The position numbers and the translations under genes were made by a program. DNA of 6,008 nucleotides, taken from positions 1-6,008 of the forward strand of contig DVMZ01000118.1 in NCBI GenBank assembly GCA_018714725.1, in the 5' to 3' direction. This DNA is from Candidatus Scatosoma pullistercoris. Its GTDB lineage: Bacteria > Bacillota > Clostridia > Christensenellales > Borkfalkiaceae. Shown in pieces: positions 1 to 4,607 of the stretch; positions within the stretch are counted from its first letter, which is position 1, and every line of letters starts with the position of its first letter. The notes below the pieces were generated by a model. That model saw nothing but the letters and a program-made list of their open reading frames with translations, was not told the DNA's origin and did not search any database.

Positions 1-2
1 GT

Positions 3-437
3 TCGTTGCTTTTGCACGGCCTCATCAGCGGCTGGATTCCTGCGGAAGATTTTCGGCAGCTTCTTCCGAGTTTCGGCAGATGGATCGCCGAAAATCCTTT
101 CCGCAATGTGACGTTGGTCGTCGAGATTTTGTTGTTTTTCATAATATTGCTTGTTTTCAGCATAAGTATTTATACCTCATGTATCTGCATCGGGCAGATG
201 TTTGCAAAAAACCGGGTGTTGATGGCGATCGTCGCCTATCTGATCGCCTCGGCGGCGTTTCAGGTAATCGGCAGTTTTCTGTCGGTAGGCGGAATATTTC
301 TGTCGCTGTTTGAGTTCTTTTTCCGGTTAGGGCCGCTCGGCACGCTGGCGGTGCTGATTGTGTTCTTCTTCGGCCTGGATGTCGGCGGTTTCTTTATTCA
401 GAGAAATATTCTGAAAAACAAAGTCAATCTCGTGTGA
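3..437 (+). CDS. Membrane protein, C-terminal part (probable ABC-2-type transporter permease), truncated by window edge
   Basis: The frame is open to the left edge and stops with TGA at 435-437, so the gene begins outside the window. The TTG at position 6 is only the first possible start inside it and probably not the real one. The visible 144 residues or so contain three strongly hydrophobic segments: roughly residues 34-60, 70-92 and 110-134 counted from that TTG. A short loop with the sequence IGQMFAKNRVL lies between the first two. The pattern of a hydrophobic helix, a GQ-F-x-K/R-x-R-V/I-L loop, an aliphatic helix, and a final helix followed by a basic tail ending in LKNKVNLV resembles ABC-2-type permease subunits of Clostridia. 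Those usually sit next to an ATPase gene and a GntR regulator. This is recognition of general character, not a strong motif, so an unrelated polytopic membrane protein remains possible. No functional link with trmD is evident. Confidence 0.6.
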   Translation, partial: SLLLHGLISGWIPAEDFRQLLPSFGRWIAENPFRNVTLVVEILLFFIILLVFSISIYTSCICIGQMFAKNRVLMAIVAYLIASAAFQVIGSFLSVGGIFLSLFEFFFRLGPLGTLAVLIVFFFGLDVGGFFIQRNILKNKVNLV

Positions 438-443
438 TCGCTT

Positions 444-470
444 CCGCCGGCCCGGAAACCGGGCCGGCGG
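444..470 (+). terminator. Perfect 12-bp GC stem-loop after the membrane protein gene; candidate terminator without U-tract
   Basis: Positions 444-455 (CCGCCGGCCCGG) are the exact reverse complement of 459-470 (CCGGGCCGGCGG), with a 3-nt AAA loop. The stem starts 7 nt after the stop codon at 435-437, where a terminator belongs, and every pair is G-C. No T-run follows (the next bases are CGACAGCGGGG), so it is not a classical intrinsic terminator. It may pause or terminate through another mechanism, or protect the upstream mRNA 3' end. The structure is certain; its function is inferred. Confidence 0.45.
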
Positions 471-590
471 CGACAGCGGGGAGCTGAAAACAGGCGGAGA
501 TAAAAACGGACAGGCAGACAGGCGGACAAGCCGGCGTTGGAAAAAACACACAGGCAAACCGCCGGGAGGCGGACGAAAGACAGGGAATTT

Positions 591-1259
591 ATGAAAATAG
601 ATATTTTGACGCTTTTTCCGGAGATGTTTTCCGCGCTGGGCGAGAGTATCCTCGGCCGGGCGCAGAAGGCCGGAAAAATAGAGATCAATGTTGTGAATAT
701 CCGGGATTTTACCGAGGACAAGCACCTCAAATGCGACGATTATCCCTTCGGCGGCGGCGCGGGTATGGTGATGATGCCCCAGCCGATCGGCAGCGCCATC
801 GACGCGCTGGACAAGGACAGGAAAGCGCACCGGATTTATCTTTCGCCCAAGGGCGAAACTTTACGTCAGCAAAAGGTGTTTTCTCTGCTCGCTTACGAAC
901 ATCTCATTCTGCTTTGCGGGCACTATGAAGGGGTGGATCAGCGGGTGATCGACCTGTTCATCGACGAGGAAATCTCCATCGGCGATTATGTCCTGACGGG
1001 CGGCGAATTGCCCGCCATGGTCCTCGTCGACTGCGTTTCCCGGTACGTCGACGGGGTCATCAGCACCTCTTCGCTCGTGGACGAGAGCTTTTCCGACGGT
1101 TTGCTGGAATATCCGCAGTACACCCGTCCGCAGGAATACCGCGGCCTGATCGTTCCGCCCGTACTCGTGAGCGGCGATCACGCGAAGGTGGACGAATGGC
1201 GGCGGAAAGAGGCGCTGAAACTGACCAAAAAAATGCGGCCCGATCTCTTGAAAAAATAA
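591..1259 (+). CDS. trmD: tRNA (guanine-N1)-methyltransferase TrmD
   Basis: TrmD uses S-adenosylmethionine to methylate N1 of G37 next to the anticodon of certain tRNAs, which prevents +1 frameshifting. It acts in the cytoplasm as a dimer with a deep trefoil knot (SPOUT class). Family signatures run in order: LTLFPEMF (residues 6-13), DYPFGGGAGMVM (50-61), LSPKGE (84-89), LLCGHYEGVDQR (107-118), EISIGDYVLTGGELPAM (127-143, cofactor knot) and SFSDGLLEYPQYTRP (166-180). Asp169 in the last block corresponds to the catalytic Asp of the family. The ATG at 591 is chosen because MKIDILTLFPEMF is the conserved N-terminus; an upstream in-frame TTG at 537 would add 18 non-conserved residues. A weak AGGGAA lies 3 nt before the ATG, and GGGAGG is about 20 nt upstream. 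At 222 aa it is about 20 residues shorter than typical TrmD (about 240-255), the loss being at the C-terminus. The usual neighbours rimM (upstream) and rplS (downstream) are absent. Confidence 0.97.
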   Translation: MKIDILTLFPEMFSALGESILGRAQKAGKIEINVVNIRDFTEDKHLKCDDYPFGGGAGMVMMPQPIGSAIDALDKDRKAHRIYLSPKGETLRQQKVFSLLAYEHLILLCGHYEGVDQRVIDLFIDEEISIGDYVLTGGELPAMVLVDCVSRYVDGVISTSSLVDESFSDGLLEYPQYTRPQEYRGLIVPPVLVSGDHAKVDEWRRKEALKLTKKMRPDLLKK

Positions 1260-1422
1260 CGGATTCCGGGCAGGCGCGTGTGGCGGTATTTTTGCGCTCG
1301 TCAAATCCCTGCCTCGGGTATTTAAGACGAAAAAGAAAACAGGGACGAAGATTTTCAGGGGCGGGCCGGGAAAATTCAAAGATTCGTCCGCGGCTCGCGC
1401 GGAACACGCCGCAGTGCGGTCG

Positions 1423-1451
1423 TTCAAAATGCGATAAAAGGTCTGTAAAAT
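1423..1451 (+). promoter_or_regulatory. Weak sigma-A-like promoter candidate for the rbgA-rnhB-yraN operon
   Basis: TTCAAA (1423-1428) is separated by 17 bp from TAAAAT (1446-1451). These match the -35 and -10 consensus at 4 of 6 and 5 of 6 positions. The -10 lies at the junction of the two copies of the 16-bp tandem duplication and is completed by the first base of the second copy. It lies about 90 nt upstream of rbgA in the only long gap before the operon. The region is A-rich, so chance matches are likely. Confidence 0.3.
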
Positions 1452-1466
1452 AAAAGGTCTGTAAAA
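1435..1466 (+). repeat. Exact tandem duplication, 2 x 16 bp
   Basis: The sequence TAAAAGGTCTGTAAAA at 1435-1450 is repeated without change at 1451-1466. Each unit itself begins and ends with TAAAA, which suggests replication slippage. It lies about 80 nt before the rbgA start and creates or duplicates the TAAAAT hexamer proposed as a -10 element. Confidence 0.85.
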
Positions 1467-1543
1467 CAAGTCGGGCAAAGCAGGACAAATCCGACTAAGA
1501 TTAAACGTAAAAGGCAGACGTCAGAAGAGAGGAAACGAAGAGC

Positions 1544-2404
1544 ATGAGCAAGACGATACAGTGGTTTCCGGGGCACATGACCCGCGCGATGCGGGATATG
1601 GAAGAGAAGCGGGAACTCTGCGACGGGGTGATCTGCGTGCTGGACGCACGGGCGCCCGCCGCCACCTTCAATAAAAATCTGAAAAAAATTTTCGGCGGAA
1701 AGCCGATTTTATATCTGCTCAACAAGGCCGATCTTGCCGACGGCGGAGCGGAAGGATTCCGGAAACTGCTCGCGGAAAAGGGAAGAAACTGCGTTTTGTG
1801 CAACGCCGCGGACAACGGCTCCAAACGCTCCGTTTTCCGGGAACTGTCGCTGATGACGGAAGAAAAGCGGGAACGGGCGCAGGATAAGGGCGTCAACCGC
1901 ACTTTCCGGTTTATGGTGGCGGGAATCCCGAACACCGGAAAAAGCACCGTCGTCAATCTCCTGAGCGGTCAGAAACGTGCCAAAACTGGGGACAAGGCGG
2001 GCGTTACGCGGGACGTGCGCTGGCTGCGCTGCGGCGCGTTCGATCTGCTCGACACGCCGGGCACGATGCCGCCCGCGTTTGACAGCCAGCTTCTGGCGAG
2101 GCACCTCGCCTATATCGGCAGCATCAACGACGATATCCTGGATATGGAAGACATCGCCTTTGAATTGCTCGGCGAGCTGGCGGAAAAATATCCCGAACGG
2201 CTGACGGAGCGCTACGGCATTGCGGAGTTTTCGGATAAGGCGGAGATGTATGAGACGCTCTGCCGCAGGCGCGGATTTGTCTTAAAAGGCGGCGAACTGG
2301 ATTACGAGCGGGGCGCGAAAGCGCTTCTGGACGATTTCCGAAAGGGTCGGATCGGCAGGGTATGCCTGGAAAGTGCGGCGGATTATTCCGATTTGTTTTT
2401 CTGA
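1544..2404 (+). CDS. rbgA: Ribosome biogenesis GTPase RbgA (YlqF)
   Basis: RbgA is a circularly permuted GTPase needed for a late step of 50S subunit assembly. In Bacillus it binds the 45S intermediate and promotes incorporation of late proteins such as L16. The permuted motif order is visible: G4 LLNKAD (residues 58-63), a G5-like CNAAD (86-90), G1/P-loop GIPNTGKST (127-135), the G2 region DKAGVTRD (150-157), and G3 DTPG (170-173). The N-terminus IQWFPGHM carries His11, equivalent to the catalytic His9 of B. subtilis RbgA. The C-terminal ANTAR-like helical region (about 200-286) contains the family-typical EKYPERLTERYGI. Length (286 aa) fits the family. The ATG at 1544 is supported by GAGAGG at 1527-1532 with an 11-nt spacing. 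It is the first gene of a probable rbgA-rnhB-yraN operon, 32 nt before rnhB. Confidence 0.97.
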   Translation: MSKTIQWFPGHMTRAMRDMEEKRELCDGVICVLDARAPAATFNKNLKKIFGGKPILYLLNKADLADGGAEGFRKLLAEKGRNCVLCNAADNGSKRSVFRELSLMTEEKRERAQDKGVNRTFRFMVAGIPNTGKSTVVNLLSGQKRAKTGDKAGVTRDVRWLRCGAFDLLDTPGTMPPAFDSQLLARHLAYIGSINDDILDMEDIAFELLGELAEKYPERLTERYGIAEFSDKAEMYETLCRRRGFVLKGGELDYERGAKALLDDFRKGRIGRVCLESAADYSDLFF

Positions 2405-2436
2405 GACAAAATGTTTTCCGGAGAAAATAAAGAAAG

Positions 2437-3054
2437 ATGAAAATGCAGAATACATCTGAAAAACTCGCTTTCGACAGGGCACAGGCGGGGCCGGGCATCC
2501 GTTACATCGCGGGGGTGGACGAGGTCGGGCGCGGGCCGTTGGCCGGCCCGGTGGTCTGCGCGGCGGTGATACTTCCGGCGGACGAAGCGTCGCTGATCGA
2601 AGGGGTGGACGACAGCAAAAAACTCTCGCCGAAAAAGCGTGAATTGCTTGCCGAAAAAATACGGGAGCGGGCAATTGCCTGTACCGTGTATGAGGTGAGT
2701 GAAAAAATCATCGACGAAATCAACATTTTGCAGGCGACCCGGCTGGGAATGCGGGAGGCGTTGCTGGCGCTGAAAATTCCGCCCGATCTGGTGCTGACGG
2801 ACGGAAATATGACGTTAGACATACCTTTTACGCAACAGAGCATTGTGCACGGGGACGCGCTTTCCTATTCGATCGGCGCGGCGAGCATCGTCGCCAAAGT
2901 CTACCGCGATCATCTCATGGAAAAATTCGCCGGACAATATTCCGTTTATGCTTTCGATAAGAATAAGGGATACGGCACGGCCGAGCATATCAAAGCGATC
3001 AGGGAGTACGGATTATGCCCGATTCACCGCAGGACGTTCACAAAAAATCTTTAG
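2437..3054 (+). CDS. rnhB: Ribonuclease HII
   Basis: RNase HII cuts the RNA strand of RNA-DNA hybrids. It also incises 5' of single ribonucleotides misincorporated in DNA, starting ribonucleotide excision repair. The protein has the family core: GVDEVGRGPLAGPVV (residues 26-40) with Asp28 and Glu29, DDSKKLSPKKRE (58-69), LTDGN with Asp122 (120-124), and HGDALSYSIGAASIVAKVYRD with Asp140 (138-158). Asp28, Glu29, Asp122 and Asp140 match the four metal-binding acidic residues of the family, with the expected 18-residue spacing between the last two. The C-terminal KGYGTAEHIKAIREYG and PIHRRTF blocks are also present. At 205 aa it is normal length. A GGAG at 2420-2423 lies 13 nt before the ATG; an ATG two codons later is an alternative start. 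It follows rbgA by 32 nt, and its last 40 nt overlap yraN in another frame. Confidence 0.97.
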   Translation: MKMQNTSEKLAFDRAQAGPGIRYIAGVDEVGRGPLAGPVVCAAVILPADEASLIEGVDDSKKLSPKKRELLAEKIRERAIACTVYEVSEKIIDEINILQATRLGMREALLALKIPPDLVLTDGNMTLDIPFTQQSIVHGDALSYSIGAASIVAKVYRDHLMEKFAGQYSVYAFDKNKGYGTAEHIKAIREYGLCPIHRRTFTKNL

Positions 3055-3374
3055 GCCGAAAAGGGGAAAAGCTCGCGGAAAAGTATCTGAAATCGGCGGG
3101 GTATAAGATTTTGCGAAAAAATTACCGCACCCCTTTCGGCGAGGCCGATCTGATCGCGGAGGACGGAGAAGAAACGGTATTCGTAGAGGTGAAAACCCGT
3201 TCTTCCGACGCGTTCGGCAGGCCTGCGGAAGCCGTTTCCGCCGCCAAACGCAACCGCTATCTGAAAATTGCCCGCTACTACTGGCTGGAAACGGGCCGGG
3301 AACCGGACGCCCGCTTCGACGTGGTGGAAGTCTGGGCAGACGGCAGGATCAATCATCTGAAAAACGCTTTCTGA
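3015..3374 (+). CDS. yraN: UPF0102 protein YraN, predicted PD-(D/E)XK nuclease-fold protein
   Basis: This is a small (119 aa) member of the widespread UPF0102/YraN family, whose fold resembles archaeal Holliday-junction resolvases. No precise function is firmly established; a role in DNA processing is inferred from the fold and from its frequent position next to rnhB. Visible signatures are GRKGEKLAEKYLKSAGYKIL (residues 14-33), NYRTPFGEADLIA (36-48) and VFVEVKTRSS (55-64). Asp45, Glu58 and Lys60 form the D-(x)n-ExK pattern of the putative active site. The tail RFDVVEVW (about 99-106) is also typical. The start is ATG 3015, with AGGGAG at 3001-3006 and an 8-nt spacing. This places the ribosome binding site and first 13 codons inside the end of rnhB, consistent with translational coupling. 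Confidence 0.95.
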   Translation: MPDSPQDVHKKSLGRKGEKLAEKYLKSAGYKILRKNYRTPFGEADLIAEDGEETVFVEVKTRSSDAFGRPAEAVSAAKRNRYLKIARYYWLETGREPDARFDVVEVWADGRINHLKNAF

Positions 3375-3395
3375 CCCATCTTCTTAGCGCTTTTG

Positions 3396-3474
3396 GGCCG
3401 CAAAGGCTCTTCCCTGGCTGTCCTTTTCGGGAACTGCCTTCCGGCTTGCCCGGCCGGATTCCCTCTTTGCGGCC
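3396..3474. other. 79-nt nested inverted-repeat element downstream of yraN (unassigned structured DNA/RNA)
   Basis: The outer arms GGCCGCAAAG (3396-3405) and CTTTGCGGCC (3465-3474) are perfect 10-bp complements. Inside, GGGAA (3429-3433) pairs with TTCCC (3459-3463). Within that, TCCGGC (3440-3445) pairs with GCCGGA (3453-3458) around a 7-nt loop. The right-hand strands are almost continuous, with one unpaired T at 3464. On the left, a 23-nt pyrimidine-rich stretch (3406-3428) and a 6-nt bulge (3434-3439) stay unpaired. It starts 21 nt after the yraN stop. No T-run follows on either strand, so it is not an ordinary intrinsic terminator. Options are a 3'-end stabiliser or Rho-independent pause element, an unrecognised structured RNA, or a short palindromic repeat family. 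Confidence 0.55.
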
Positions 3475-3533
3475 TTCCGAAGTGGAAAACGGCGGTCAGA
3501 TGTTGTCAGAAATCTCAAAGTATGATAAAAAAC

Positions 3534-3545
3534 GACAAAATTTGT
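3534..3545. promoter_or_regulatory. Operator-like palindrome upstream of the xpt promoter
   Basis: GACAAAATTTGT contains the palindrome ACAAA-A-TTTGT and lies about 27 bp upstream of the -35 hexamer, in an AT-rich stretch that could also act as an UP element. It closely resembles the perfect palindrome GACAAAATTTTGTC at 4564-4577 before the nucleoside-binding protein gene. A shared regulator is possible but unproven, and AT-rich palindromes arise by chance. Confidence 0.3.
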
Positions 3546-3571
3546 TAAATTAGAATTTCAGATGATATGAT

Positions 3572-3600
3572 TTGACAACTTTTTCACATTGTGATATAGT
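3572..3600 (+). promoter_or_regulatory. Strong sigma-A promoter (extended -10) for the xpt riboswitch transcript
   Basis: A perfect -35 TTGACA (3572-3577) is followed after exactly 17 bp by TATAGT (3595-3600), 5 of 6 matches to the -10 consensus. A TG at 3592-3593 gives the extended -10 TGnTATAGT. Transcription should begin near 3606-3608, about 90 nt before the riboswitch aptamer. AT-rich sequence lies upstream. This is the best promoter in the window. Confidence 0.85.
3584..3594. promoter_or_regulatory. Operator candidate TCACA-T-TGTGA inside the xpt promoter spacer
   Basis: TCACA (3584-3588) and TGTGA (3590-3594) are perfect complements around one T. The palindrome ends immediately before the -10 hexamer, where a bound repressor would block RNA polymerase. 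The arms are only 5 bp, so coincidence cannot be excluded. Confidence 0.35.
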
Positions 3601-3607
3601 AAATAGG

Positions 3608-3636
3608 AAGTCAAAAGGGTGACTTTTTTCTTTTTT
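3608..3636 (+). other. Small hairpin plus T-tract at the predicted transcription start of the xpt leader
   Basis: AAGTCA (3608-3613) pairs with TGACTT (3620-3625) around AAAGGG. Further Ts, a C and six Ts follow, to 3636. It looks like a weak intrinsic terminator, but the predicted start site is at its first base, so termination there would release an RNA of only about 25-30 nt. It may instead be a 5'-end stabilising hairpin or a promoter-proximal pause site, or it may end transcription entering from the yraN side. Confidence 0.35.
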
Positions 3637-3696
3637 GAAAGGGAAAAGTACGGCTTGCGGACAACCCCGAGGCTTTGAAAAACGATCAATCAAACA

Positions 3697-3830
3697 GCAG
3701 CCGATATAAGCCTCCTGAAGCGGCGGAGGCGTTTCTACCGCGATGCCCGGAAAAATAATCGCGACTATTGGACTTCCCCCTCGGAGAAACGAGGGGATAT
3801 TGGCGGCGAAAAGGTTCGGCCGCCTTTTTT
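3697..3830 (+). promoter_or_regulatory. Guanine-class purine riboswitch with expression platform, controlling xpt
   Basis: The aptamer spans 3701-3771. P1 is CCGATA (3701-3706) with TATTGG (3766-3771). J1/2 is TAA. P2 is 3710-3716 with 3724-3730 (six pairs and one mismatch) closing the 7-nt loop GAAGCGG. J2/3 is GTTTCTAC (3731-3738). P3 is CGCGAT (3739-3744) with ATCGCG (3758-3763). J3/1 is AC (3764-3765). C3765 is the ligand-pairing base of guanine-type aptamers (U in adenine types), and the J2/3 U contacting the ligand is kept, so guanine, hypoxanthine or xanthine is the expected ligand. Loop L3 is 13 nt rather than 7. The GG of L2 and a CC in L3 remain available for the loop-loop contact. 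A 7-bp hairpin (3777-3783/3790-3796) and a terminator follow. Segment 3697-3707 can instead pair with 3797-3807 (10 of 11 positions), which would disrupt both P1 and the terminator. Ligand binding is therefore predicted to turn xpt off. Confidence 0.95.
3802..3830 (+). terminator. Intrinsic terminator of the xpt riboswitch
   Basis: GGCGGC (3802-3807) pairs with GCCGCC (3819-3824) as an all-GC 6-bp stem, followed at once by six Ts (3825-3830) and ending 12 nt before the xpt start codon. Its 5' arm lies in the segment that can alternatively pair with the P1 5' strand of the aptamer, as expected for a transcription-attenuating riboswitch. Confidence 0.9.
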
Positions 3831-3842
3831 GGGTGAAGAGAC

Positions 3843-4415
3843 ATGAAAGCACTGGAAGAAAAGATTATCAGGGAAGGGACGGTTTTGCCGGGCGACGTGC
3901 TCAAAGTGGGCAGTTTTCTCAATCAGCAGGTCGACACGGTGTTTCTCAAAGAAATGGCCAAGGAGACCGCGCGGCTGTTTGCGGACAAGCCGATCACCAA
4001 AGTGCTGACGGTGGAGGCTTCGGGAATCGCCTTTGCGACGGCGGTGGCGATAGAGCTGGGCGTGCCGATGGTGTTTGCCAAAAAACACCCTTCCGCCAAT
4101 GTGAGCGGCGCGCAATATGCGGCACCTGTGTATTCGTTCACGCACAAAACGACGTATATGATTTCCGTCAGCCGGGACTATCTGACCCCGAATGACAAAG
4201 TGCTGGTCACCGACGATTTTCTCGCCAACGGCAATGCGCTCAAAGGCCTGATTTCCATCGTGGAGCAAGCGGGAGCTACCATTGCGGGTTGCTGTGCGGA
4301 GATCGAAAAGGGCTTCCAGGGCGGCGGCGACGAACTGAGAAAACAGGGCTATCAGGTGGAATCTTTGGCGATCGTCGAATCCATGGGCGACGGGGAAATC
4401 ACTTTCCGGCGTTGA
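3843..4415 (+). CDS. xpt: Xanthine phosphoribosyltransferase
   Basis: Xpt transfers the phosphoribosyl group from PRPP to xanthine, making XMP, which feeds GMP synthesis in the purine salvage pathway; it is cytosolic and usually dimeric. At 190 aa it matches the roughly 190-194 aa family. Signatures are the N-terminal MKALEEKIIREGTVLPGDVL, the conserved LKVGSFLNQQVD (residues 20-31), VEASGIAFATAVA (57-69), VFAKKH (77-82), and the PRPP-binding loop VLVTDDFLANGNAL (120-133) with Asp124 and Asp125. The tail contains the typical GFQGGGDELRKQGYQVESLA. The start is ATG 3843, with GGGTG at 3831-3835 and a 7-nt gap to the ATG. The first 12 nt after the riboswitch terminator carry the ribosome binding site, so expression should depend on terminator read-through. 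The downstream gene encodes a probable nucleoside-binding lipoprotein, which fits a salvage role. Confidence 0.97.
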   Translation: MKALEEKIIREGTVLPGDVLKVGSFLNQQVDTVFLKEMAKETARLFADKPITKVLTVEASGIAFATAVAIELGVPMVFAKKHPSANVSGAQYAAPVYSFTHKTTYMISVSRDYLTPNDKVLVTDDFLANGNALKGLISIVEQAGATIAGCCAEIEKGFQGGGDELRKQGYQVESLAIVESMGDGEITFRR

Positions 4416-4470
4416 ACGGACCGGGGAACGGAGTCGGCCGATCCGGCGAACAGCCGGTTAAAATCGGACG

Positions 4471-4530
4471 GTAAACAGCAACAATAACAAAGTAAACAGC
4501 AACAATAACAAAGTAAACAGCGACAATAAT
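4471..4530 (+). repeat. 21-bp tandem repeat array (2.9 copies) between xpt and the binding-protein gene
   Basis: The unit GTAAACAGCAACAATAACAA plus one A occurs exactly at 4471-4491 and 4492-4512. An 18-nt partial third copy at 4513-4530 has one substitution (A to G at 4522) and then diverges. The repeat is A/C-rich, nearly free of G on the + strand, and has little secondary structure. Its origin by slippage is likely. It may act as an unstructured spacer in the mRNA; no known element is recognised. Between the xpt stop and the array, a CCGGC/GCCGG hairpin (4443-4447/4453-4457) is present but lacks a T-run, so xpt transcripts may read through. Confidence 0.85.
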
Positions 4531-4563
4531 TAAGGAAAACAACGATAATAATCATCCGAATCT

Positions 4564-4593
4564 GACAAAATTTTGTCCGTCAACAGCGGACAG
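4564..4593. promoter_or_regulatory. Operator-like 14-bp palindrome plus overlapping hairpin before the binding-protein gene
   Basis: GACAAAA (4564-4570) and TTTTGTC (4571-4577) form a perfect 14-bp palindrome without spacer, 31 nt upstream of the start codon. Overlapping it, TTGTCCG (4573-4579) can pair with CGGACAG (4587-4593) around a 7-nt loop, ending just before the ribosome binding site AAGGAG (4595-4600). The palindrome suggests a DNA-binding dimer; the hairpin suggests an RNA structure near the ribosome binding site. I could not identify a convincing promoter for this gene: the best -10-like GATAAT (4544-4549) has only a poor -35. Confidence 0.4.
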
Positions 4594-4607
4594 TAAGGAG
4601 AAATTAT

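Larger units (their letters stand above)
1260..1543 (+). other. Non-coding gap between trmD and rbgA (position usually occupied by rplS)
   Basis: No conserved protein is recognisable here in any frame; the short open frames give arginine-rich low-complexity peptides without a family signature. Visible structures are three. An imperfect inverted repeat pairs CCGGGCAGG (1266-1274) with CCTGCCTCGG (1308-1317), with one bulged base and a 33-nt loop, just after the trmD stop. A 16-bp exact tandem duplication lies at 1435-1466. A 6-bp inverted repeat AGTCGG (1469-1474) / CCGACT (1491-1496) lies before rbgA. In many Bacillota rplS (about 115 codons) lies between trmD and ylqF; the gap is shorter than that gene. 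Confidence 0.6.

Noticed and set aside
537..590. Upstream TTG start for trmD giving an 18-residue longer protein
   Set aside because: The extra residues (basic, Thr/Arg-rich) are outside the conserved family N-terminus MKIDILTLFPEMF, which begins at ATG 591.
327..830. Minus-strand open frame of 167 codons across the trmD upstream region
   Set aside because: Low-complexity Arg/Pro/His-rich translation, antisense to trmD and to the end of the membrane protein gene, with no family signature.
861..1478. Minus-strand open frame of 205 codons covering the end of trmD and the trmD-rbgA gap
   Set aside because: Antisense shadow of trmD. The extra part in the gap is Phe/Arg/Pro-rich without conserved motif, and it is not a reversed rplS.
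3425..3465. Minus-strand resemblance to the SRP RNA tip (CCGGAAGG)
   Set aside because: The flanking conserved symmetric loop (GUCAGG / AGCAG) is missing, so the GGAA loop is a coincidence in a GC-rich hairpin.
3743..4195. Plus-strand open frame of 150 codons starting inside the riboswitch and overlapping xpt
   Set aside because: Its ATG lies in P3/L3 of the aptamer, its codons run out of frame through xpt, and the translation resembles no protein family.
4352..4555. Minus-strand open frame with Cys-rich repeats (CYCCCLL units)
   Set aside because: The repetition simply reflects the 21-bp tandem DNA repeats read in reverse; there is no ribosome binding site and no known family.
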